Shown one piece after another: positions 29,930-35,087 of a stretch of 35,087 nucleotides of DNA (the first letter of the stretch is position 1; the number at the start of each line of letters is the position of its first letter). Below the pieces are notes generated by a model, which saw only the letters and a list, made by a program, of their open reading frames with translations, did no database searches and had not been told where the DNA came from. A program made the position numbers and the translations under genes. The DNA lies in assembly GCA_964551735.1 (NCBI GenBank), contig CAZKEF010000054.1, forward strand, positions 1 to 35,087. The letters are read 5' to 3'. This DNA comes from DAOUAT01 sp964551735. Its GTDB lineage: Bacteria > Chloroflexota > Anaerolineae > CG2-30-64-16.

Positions 29930-30922
29930 CTACTTGCCTGCGCGACCAGGCGTGGGCGTAGGCGCCGGGGTTGGCCGGGCGCGTTCCACGTCCGCCGCCA
30001 GGTCCGCCAGCGACAGGCCGATGGTCGTGTACGGCGTCGCCTGTTCCGGCGTCAGCACCAGGGTGAAGGACGCGTTGGTCGCGTTGAGCGCGGCCAGCAG
30101 CTCCACCGGCACGACCAGGCGCGTGGCCGGGGGTGCCGGTTCCACAGCCGCCGCGCCAGTCGGCGCCGCCCCCCCGGCCAGCAGCCCCAGCGTATCCGAC
30201 AGCGGCAGGGTGGTCGTGAGCATCTGATAGGTGATCGAGATCGGCTTGGTGCCGGCCGCCAGGACGATGACGCCCTCGCGGAGGTTGGTGGCGGTCGTGG
30301 TCGGCGCACTCGCCGTGCTCGCGCCGTCCCCCATCAGGCCGCCCGTCTTGCTCTGGCCGCCGCTCACTGTGGCGGAGGCGGTGACCGGCGTGTAGGGCCG
30401 CGCCTGGAACTCCGGCGGCACGTAGAGCACCCGCACCCCTTCCAGGAGGGCCTTGGCGTACACGGTGCGCACGGGGGACGCGATGACCCCCGGCTGGATG
30501 TCCGCCGCGTCCTGCGTCTGCCCGACCAGCGTGGCCACCACTCCAACCGTCATACCCGGCCGCAGCAGCCCGGCCAGGCCGGTGTCGGCCTTGACCTGCA
30601 CCGCGATGCCCCGCTCGTCCGGCCGCAGACTCACGGCGGGTCCCAGGTGGCGCGGGGTCACCGGCTCGCCCGCGAAGCGCACCACCGCCAGCGACTGGCC
30701 GACCAGCGCGGCCGGGTCGGCCACCGCGTCCGCCGGCGCCTGGGCCGCGGGCAAGGTGGCGGTCGTCAAATCGGCCGCGGCCAGCGCCAGGCCTGCGCCC
30801 AGGTCGCGCGCGGCCACGACCACGGTCACCTGCGGCTCCTGCTTCGGCCACAGCACCAGCGCCAGCAGGGCGCAGGTGATCACTCCCAGGGCCAACGGCA
30901 GGCCCATGCCTTTTCTGCGCAT
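29930..30922 (-). CDS. cpaB: CpaB-like pilus assembly protein (SAF domain)
   Basis: The product has 330 residues from ATG 30922 with AAGGAG eight bases upstream. One N-terminal membrane segment (LALGVITCALLALVLW) precedes the SAF domain: TVVVAARDLGAGLALAAADL, ALVGQSLAVVRFAGEPVTPR, then RGIAVQVKADTGLAGLLRPG and MTVGVVATLV. The C-terminus is Thr/Pro-rich (RPTPAPTPTPGRAGK). Standard order cpaB-tadZ-tadA supports the call. In diderm bacteria it works with the RcpA secretin, which is absent here. Confidence 0.87.
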   Translation of the reverse strand: MRRKGMGLPLALGVITCALLALVLWPKQEPQVTVVVAARDLGAGLALAAADLTTATLPAAQAPADAVADPAALVGQSLAVVRFAGEPVTPRHLGPAVSLRPDERGIAVQVKADTGLAGLLRPGMTVGVVATLVGQTQDAADIQPGVIASPVRTVYAKALLEGVRVLYVPPEFQARPYTPVTASATVSGGQSKTGGLMGDGASTASAPTTTATNLREGVIVLAAGTKPISITYQMLTTTLPLSDTLGLLAGGAAPTGAAAVEPAPPATRLVVPVELLAALNATNASFTLVLTPEQATPYTTIGLSLADLAADVERARPTPAPTPTPGRAGK

Positions 30923-30940
30923 CTTTTCTCTCCTTCCAGT

Positions 30941-31189
30941 TCAGTCGGCAGCCGCCCCCTGGGCAGTTGCCTCAACGGGCTGGCGCGCGGCCAGCGTCGC
31001 GGTTACCGCCGCGCGGGTCGTCCAGCGGGCGTCGATCAACTCGTCGCCCTCGTACAGCAGCGCCACCACCGGCATCTCGGCTGGCAACGCCTGCAGCGCC
31101 GCCAGCACCGCGGCCCTCTGCGGCGGCTGCCCCAGACCCGACAGCCCGGCGGCCGGCCGGCCTGTGTCACGGGATCTATGTGCGGACAT
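30941..31189 (-). CDS. Small soluble protein (82 aa)
   Basis: ATG 31189 has GGAG seven bases upstream, and the start is 13 bases after the preceding stop. It shows a short alpha/beta core (AAVLAALQALPAEMPVVALL, YEGDELIDARWTTRAAV) and an Ala-rich tail. No motif is recognised. The tight packing in the operon argues that it is real. Confidence 0.6.
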   Translation of the reverse strand: MSAHRSRDTGRPAAGLSGLGQPPQRAAVLAALQALPAEMPVVALLYEGDELIDARWTTRAAVTATLAARQPVEATAQGAAAD

Positions 31190-31202
31190 CTCCTCGCTCC
31201 TC

Positions 31203-31835
31203 CTACTTAGTGCTGACCTGGATCACGCACGGCTCCGGGTAGTTGCCGGTGCGATCCACGGCGGTCAGCCGGACTTGATAATCGCCGCGCGGCACCGTGC
31301 GCGTGTTGAACTCGATCAGCAGGCCGTCCTGCACCGCCGCGCTCGACCGGTAGAGCATGGTCCAGCCCTGGCCATCCGGCGAAAGCTCGCCCTTCCAGTA
31401 CTCCTGGTTCGGGATCGCCGCCGTGCCGACGATGTTCCACCAGCCGGGCTTGCCGGCGGTCGTGATCGCCGTGATCTTCACGTCGCCGCGCGGGCAGCTC
31501 AGGACCGCGAACTTGACCGGATCGCCGGCGCTCAGCCCGCCTCCGCCGCCGCCCAGGCCCAGCTTGGGCAGCGCAGGCAGGCCAGGCAGGGCGGGCGTGG
31601 CCGTGACCGGCACGGTGGCCCACCAGCCGGGCGTCGGCGTGATCGTGGCCGTGGGCGTCGGCAGCGGCGCGAACGCGAGGCCATCCACCGCGGCCGGCGG
31701 CCGGGCGAACCCGCGGCCGGCGATGGCCGCCAGCCCGACCAGGATGGCGAAGGCCGCCAGCGCCAGCAGGATCACGTTCGCCCGCAGCCGCCACGGCGCG
31801 CGGGGATGCGCCGCAGTCTCGCCGTCAGCACTCAT
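31203..31835 (-). CDS. Membrane-anchored protein with Thr/Pro stalk and Ig-like domain
   Basis: The product has 210 residues from ATG 31835, with GGAG eight bases upstream supplied by the flanking word repeat. A membrane segment (ANVILLALAAFAILVGLAAI) is followed by a stalk (PTPTATITPTPGWW...PVTATPALPGLP) and a Gly run. The C-terminal domain (about 115-208) has the pattern VLSCPRGDVKITAI, IVGTAAIPNQEYWKGELSP, then VPRGDYQVRLTAVDRTGNY and PCVIQV, an Ig-like fold often seen on Chloroflexota surface proteins, with Cys at both ends that may form a disulfide. Probably a wall or surface component of the machine. Confidence 0.75.
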   Translation of the reverse strand: MSADGETAAHPRAPWRLRANVILLALAAFAILVGLAAIAGRGFARPPAAVDGLAFAPLPTPTATITPTPGWWATVPVTATPALPGLPALPKLGLGGGGGGLSAGDPVKFAVLSCPRGDVKITAITTAGKPGWWNIVGTAAIPNQEYWKGELSPDGQGWTMLYRSSAAVQDGLLIEFNTRTVPRGDYQVRLTAVDRTGNYPEPCVIQVSTK

Positions 31836-31900
31836 CGCCCCATCTCCGCATCCCCGCGTCTCCCCATCTCCCCATCTCCCCTGCTCCTCCGTCCCTCCGC
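31836..31900. repeat. CATCTCC/GTCTCC word array (single arm)
   Basis: The plus strand repeats CATCTCCGCATCCCCGCGTC and TCCCCATCTCCCC words. Unlike the other seams it has only the C-rich arm, so it does not fold on itself. It supplies the ribosome-binding site for the Ig-domain gene. Confidence 0.5.
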
Positions 31901-34900
31901 TCACACCACGATCTCCCCCAGCTGCGCCACGATCTCGTCCCGGCTCGGCGCGGGCACGTCCAGCAAGAGCGGCTGGATGTAGCACGGCTCCACCTGCGCC
32001 CGGTCGGTCGTGTAGCCCAGCTTGACCACCGCGCGCGCCACCGGCATCGAGGCCAGGAAGCGCCGCCACGGCTCGTCCACGAACCCCTTCTCCGAGCGGG
32101 CCAGCGCCGCGATCATGGCGTCACGGTCCTTGGGGTTCTTCAGGTTGGCCACCACCATGTTGTTGCACGACGACAGGATGCCGGTCGGGATCAACGAGGG
32201 GGACTGGGTGATCAGGTGCAGCCACATGCCGTACTTGCGCGCGTCGCGCCACCAGTTGGTGAGCTGCTCCGACACCGACACCCCGCCACCCGTCTCCTCG
32301 TCCGCGCCCGTGTCCAGGCCGGAGAGGATCTTGTTGGCCTCCTCGAACACGATCTGGATGCGCGCGTCCCCGGTCACCCCCAGCTCGTCGCGCTGGATCA
32401 CGGCGTCGTTGTAGAAATGCCAGGCCGCCCAACCCAGCAGGAACGCCTTGGAGAAGTCGTCCAGGAACTTGCCGCCCTCCAGGATGGCGATGCCCCAATC
32501 GCCGGGCACGACCGTGTTGATGTCGATGGCGTCCAGGCCCTCCGCGTACTGCCGCGCGGCCTGGCCCTGCACCAGCGGGTGCAGCCGGAACAGGATCCCC
32601 TCCAGCACCCCGCGTAGGGTGGTGTCGCGCTCGGGCACGCCGCCCAGCTTGGTCTCGACGTCACCGTAGAGGTCGCCCAGCCCCACCACCTGCGAGCGCG
32701 CCACGGCCAGTTGCTGGCGGGCCGCGGCCGGCAGCGCCGCGAGCCGCGTGCCCGCGGGCTGGCCGATCAGGTCGGCCTCGCCGGGCCGCACCACGCCCCA
32801 GACCTTGTCTCGCCGGCACTCGGGGTCGTCCACCAACACGCCCGCGGCGAGATACACCCGGCGCAGCGCCTCGCGCAGCTCCGGGATCTGCCGCCGGACG
32901 CCCGCGCGCGCCACCGTGCCGAAGAAGTCGCAGAAAATGCGCCACTGCACCTCCGGCGGGATGTAGCGGCCGATCTGCAGCGGGTTCCAGCGCAGCGGCC
33001 GCACCCCGCCCGGCGACAGGTGGCGGATCTCCACGTGCCCCGCCAGGCCGGGCGCGTTGAGCAGCTTGCGCCACCCCGCGCCGAAGTCGAGCACCACGGT
33101 CCTGAGCTGCCAGTGCCGCGTGGTCTCGTAGACCATGCGCTCCGCGGCGACCGACTTGCCGAAGCCGGTGTCGCCGGCGAACAGCGTGTGAAAGTGCCGG
33201 TCGCGCGCCAGGCGCAGCGGCGCCGTCGTCAGGTCGGCGGTCTCCGGGCTGACCTGGTGGCCCAGCACCACCTCGCCGGGCAGTTCCGGGTAAAAGCCCA
33301 GCGGCGGCAGCTTCTCCTGGATGGTGACCGCCGTGCCCTCCTCGAACAGGTTGGGGCAGGTGTAGGCGGCCAGCATGGCCGGGGTCAGCAGGGTGCCCCA
33401 CTTCGACCACAGGAGGCCGATGCCGAACGGGTCGCCGTCCGGCTCGAGCGACGGCCGGAACGCCAGCGCGTGCTGGCGCAGCGATTCGTCCGCCGGCACG
33501 GTCAGCACCGGGGTCGGCACGCCCGGCCCGTGGAACGACTGCGGCACCAGCGCCTGGGCCGCGCGGCTGCCCTGCTCGCCCACGAACATGAGCGCGGTGG
33601 TCAGGAAGCCGCCCTCGTGCGAGGCGGTGTTGAGCAGGCTCTCCAGGCCGCGCGCGATCTCGGTCAGCCGGATGGCGACGTCGTCCTCGGTCTGCCAGCC
33701 CCGGCTGATGGACAGGCCCGGCACAATGCCGGCCGACAGGCCGCCGGAGAAGGCGTGGCCGCCCGACATGGCGAGCGCCTGGCCCGCCGTGACCCCTTCG
33801 CCGTGTGAGCGGCTGGCCTGCGCGGAGCGGGACACCGAGCGCCCCTCCGACCAACCCTCGGAGACCGCCTCGCCCCACGACTCGGTGTCGGCGCTGCCGC
33901 GCGTGGTGCTGTGCGAGCTGGACACGGAGCTGAACGCGCCCCGGCTGCCGCTGACCGAGTCCGCGCTGCCGCGGGTCGCCGCCCAGCCGGCGGTGTCCGC
34001 GGTGCCGCGCGTGTCGGCGGTGCCGCGCGTGTCCGCGCTGCCCCGCGTGTCGGCCCAGCCGCGCGTGTCCGCCGTGCCCCAGCTCTCCGAGGCCGTGGCG
34101 GAGCTCGAGCCGCCCGTGGTGTGGCTGGAGCTCTGCGAGCCGCCGCTCGACTGCGCCACGCCGGAGGAGTCGGTGTGCCCCGTGCTGCCGCTGACGCCGG
34201 AGCTGGTGGAGTCCGCGCTGCCGGTCGACTGCGCCTGGCCGCTGCTGGCCGAGGCGGACATGCCCCAGTTCGTGCCCGTGCTCTCGGCCGTGCCGGTGGA
34301 GTCGGCGTGGCCGGTGGACTGGCCGGTCTCGACGCTGCCGCTCTGGCCGCTGCTGGCGCCAGCGGTCCAGCCGTGGCTGTAGCCCGCGCTGGCGCTGGCC
34401 ACGCCGGGCAGGCCCGCGCTGACGCCCCCCGACACGGTGTCCGACTGGCCCTGGCTCTCGCCGCTGGACCAGCCCGTGCTCTGCGCCGCCGACTGGGTCG
34501 CGCTGTCGGTCTGCGACTGGCTCACGGTCGTGCCGGCCGAGCCGCCGCTGCTGACGCCGACGCTGGCGCCCTGCGAGGCGGTCTGGCCCGTCGAGTCGGT
34601 ATGCGCCTGGCCGGACGACCAGCCGCTCGCCTGGCTGTCGGATTGGCCGCTGGAAACCGTGGTGCCCCAGGAAGAACCGCTGGTCTCGGTGTCGGACCAG
34701 GAGCTCCCCTCGGTGTGCGCGACGCCGGTGGCGTGGCTGTCGGTGTGGCTGCCCGAATCGGTGTGGGCGGCGCTGTCGGTGTGGGCGAACGAGTCGGTGT
34801 GCGCCTGGCTCACGGTGTGCGCGCCGGAGACGGTGTTGGCTGTGCTGTCGGTGTGCCCCCAGCCGACGCTTTCGGAGACGCCGCTCGACGTGCCGACCGA

Positions 34901-35050
34901 GTCGGTGACCGCCTGGCTCTCGGTGTGCGCCGTGCCGTGGCTCTCGGTCCGGCCCACGCTGTGGCCCCACGACTGCGCCTCCCCCTCGCTCCACCCCTGG
35001 CTGACGCTGTCCGCGCTGGAATGCGCGGTGGAGTGTTCATCATCATGCAA
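31901..35050 (-). CDS. HerA/VirB4-like ATPase with long Ser/Thr/Gly hexad repeat region (5' end probably lost)
   Basis: 1049 codons are open from TTG 35050, the first possible start after two in-frame stops, but this codon lies in what looks like the end of an IS21-like element, so the native start is probably gone. Residues to about 435 are almost only Ser, Thr, Gly, Ala, Asp, His and Gln in six-residue units (AHTDSx, ADTRGx). The ATPase part has LFAGDTGFGKSVAAER (Walker A, about 622-637), RIQIVFEEANKIL (Walker B, about 896-908) and WLHLITQSPSLIPTGILSSC. This is the RecA-like fold of HerA/VirB4/TraC ATPases that drive DNA or protein transport. It heads the Tad cluster. Confidence 0.82.
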   Translation of the reverse strand: MHDDEHSTAHSSADSVSQGWSEGEAQSWGHSVGRTESHGTAHTESQAVTDSVGTSSGVSESVGWGHTDSTANTVSGAHTVSQAHTDSFAHTDSAAHTDSGSHTDSHATGVAHTEGSSWSDTETSGSSWGTTVSSGQSDSQASGWSSGQAHTDSTGQTASQGASVGVSSGGSAGTTVSQSQTDSATQSAAQSTGWSSGESQGQSDTVSGGVSAGLPGVASASAGYSHGWTAGASSGQSGSVETGQSTGHADSTGTAESTGTNWGMSASASSGQAQSTGSADSTSSGVSGSTGHTDSSGVAQSSGGSQSSSHTTGGSSSATASESWGTADTRGWADTRGSADTRGTADTRGTADTAGWAATRGSADSVSGSRGAFSSVSSSHSTTRGSADTESWGEAVSEGWSEGRSVSRSAQASRSHGEGVTAGQALAMSGGHAFSGGLSAGIVPGLSISRGWQTEDDVAIRLTEIARGLESLLNTASHEGGFLTTALMFVGEQGSRAAQALVPQSFHGPGVPTPVLTVPADESLRQHALAFRPSLEPDGDPFGIGLLWSKWGTLLTPAMLAAYTCPNLFEEGTAVTIQEKLPPLGFYPELPGEVVLGHQVSPETADLTTAPLRLARDRHFHTLFAGDTGFGKSVAAERMVYETTRHWQLRTVVLDFGAGWRKLLNAPGLAGHVEIRHLSPGGVRPLRWNPLQIGRYIPPEVQWRIFCDFFGTVARAGVRRQIPELREALRRVYLAAGVLVDDPECRRDKVWGVVRPGEADLIGQPAGTRLAALPAAARQQLAVARSQVVGLGDLYGDVETKLGGVPERDTTLRGVLEGILFRLHPLVQGQAARQYAEGLDAIDINTVVPGDWGIAILEGGKFLDDFSKAFLLGWAAWHFYNDAVIQRDELGVTGDARIQIVFEEANKILSGLDTGADEETGGGVSVSEQLTNWWRDARKYGMWLHLITQSPSLIPTGILSSCNNMVVANLKNPKDRDAMIAALARSEKGFVDEPWRRFLASMPVARAVVKLGYTTDRAQVEPCYIQPLLLDVPAPSRDEIVAQLGEIVV
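33955..34075. repeat. 18-bp coding tandem repeats (ADTRGx hexads)
   Basis: About seven 18-base units of the type GTGCCGCGCGTGTCGGCG encode ADTRGT, ADTRGS and ADTRGW hexapeptides in the ATPase N-terminal region. Copies differ mainly at the sixth codon. Confidence 0.7.
34737..34860. repeat. 18-bp coding tandem repeats (AHTDSx hexads)
   Basis: Units built on GTCGGTGTG encode AHTDSF, AHTDSA, AHTDSG, SHTDSH and related hexapeptides. It is a second repeat family in the same Ser-rich region. Confidence 0.65.
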
Positions 35051-35087
35051 ATTGAGTCCACTTCATCATCGAATTGGAGCCCACTAG
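35034..35087. mobile_element. Probable end of an IS21-like element, continuing past the window
   Basis: From TG at 35034 the plus strand carries two similar repeats in tandem: TTCATCATCATGCAAATTG-AGTCCAC (35036-35061) and TTCATCATCGAATTGG-AGCCCAC (35062-35084). A TG terminus with several short repeats just inside the end is characteristic of IS21 family elements. No transposase is in the window, so the call rests on the terminus alone. Confidence 0.4.

Noticed and set aside
28752..30851. A 699-codon frame on the minus strand across tadZ and cpaB
   Set aside because: It is a shifted frame of two well-supported genes, with composition dominated by Gly, Arg and Ala and no motif.
32661..34994. 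A 777-codon minus-strand frame in the ATPase gene
   Set aside because: It is a shifted frame of the hexad repeats and ATPase; the in-frame Walker motifs belong to the 1049-codon frame.

Overview
The window is about 35 kb of GC-rich DNA in which nearly every gene lies on the minus strand. It looks like a chromosomal or integrated-element segment of a Chloroflexota (Chloroflexi) bacterium. That placement is an inference. It rests on the exported proteins with Thr-Pro linkers, SdrD-type surface domains, an Ig-like domain typical of that phylum, a Tad pilus set without any secretin gene (as expected of a single-membrane cell), and seams between genes filled with degenerate short-word repeats. No rRNA, tRNA or CRISPR array was seen.

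Layout in minus-strand order, from the right edge. (1) 35.05-15.93 kb is a Tad (Flp) pilus/secretion cluster: a HerA/VirB4-like ATPase with a very long Ser/Thr/Gly repeat region, an Ig-like membrane protein, CpaB, TadZ, TadA, TadB, TadC, a 2117-residue SdrD-repeat surface protein, a second CpaB-like protein fused to an SH3b domain, a predicted surface or structural protein, and the prepilin peptidase. The right edge of the ATPase gene appears to be cut by the end of an IS21-like element. (2) 15.90-13.58 kb holds a PD-(D/E)XK-type protein, a doubtful small membrane ORF and a Schlafen AlbA_2/HATPase regulator. (3) 13.4-10.5 kb is a less GC-rich insert zone with a truncated methyltransferase relic, an intact ISKra4-type insertion sequence (21-bp inverted repeats, 9-bp target duplication) and a Nudix hydrolase. 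(4) 10.38-6.50 kb starts with a near-consensus promoter and a promoter-proximal terminator, then flp pilin, TadE, a TadG-like protein, two unknown proteins and an SSB-like protein, and ends at a strong intrinsic terminator. (5) 6.26-0.02 kb carries DNA-metabolism genes: a SWIM zinc-finger protein, a Rad52-type annealing protein, a CHC2/TOPRIM primase, RadC, a Cas4/RecB-type Fe-S nuclease, an unknown protein, a SWIM-AAA+ ATPase and a 52-residue protein. A row of six 8-bp repeats about 20 bp apart lies between primase and radC.

The main point of interest is the combination. Pilin genes are in the same apparent operon as an SSB, and next to annealing, primase and nuclease genes, while the pilus motor cluster includes a HerA/VirB4-type ATPase of the kind that moves DNA or protein in conjugation and DNA import. 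No relaxase, integrase or classical T4SS channel gene is visible. One working idea is a Tad-pilus-based DNA uptake or transfer system, or a mobile element using a Tad pilus. The sequence alone does not prove this.

Many seams between genes hold large imperfect hairpins made of short degenerate words in opposite orientation (several vocabularies: GGAGAC, GTCAG/GACAG, GATTCG, TAGTC). One such array has become part of a coding sequence.
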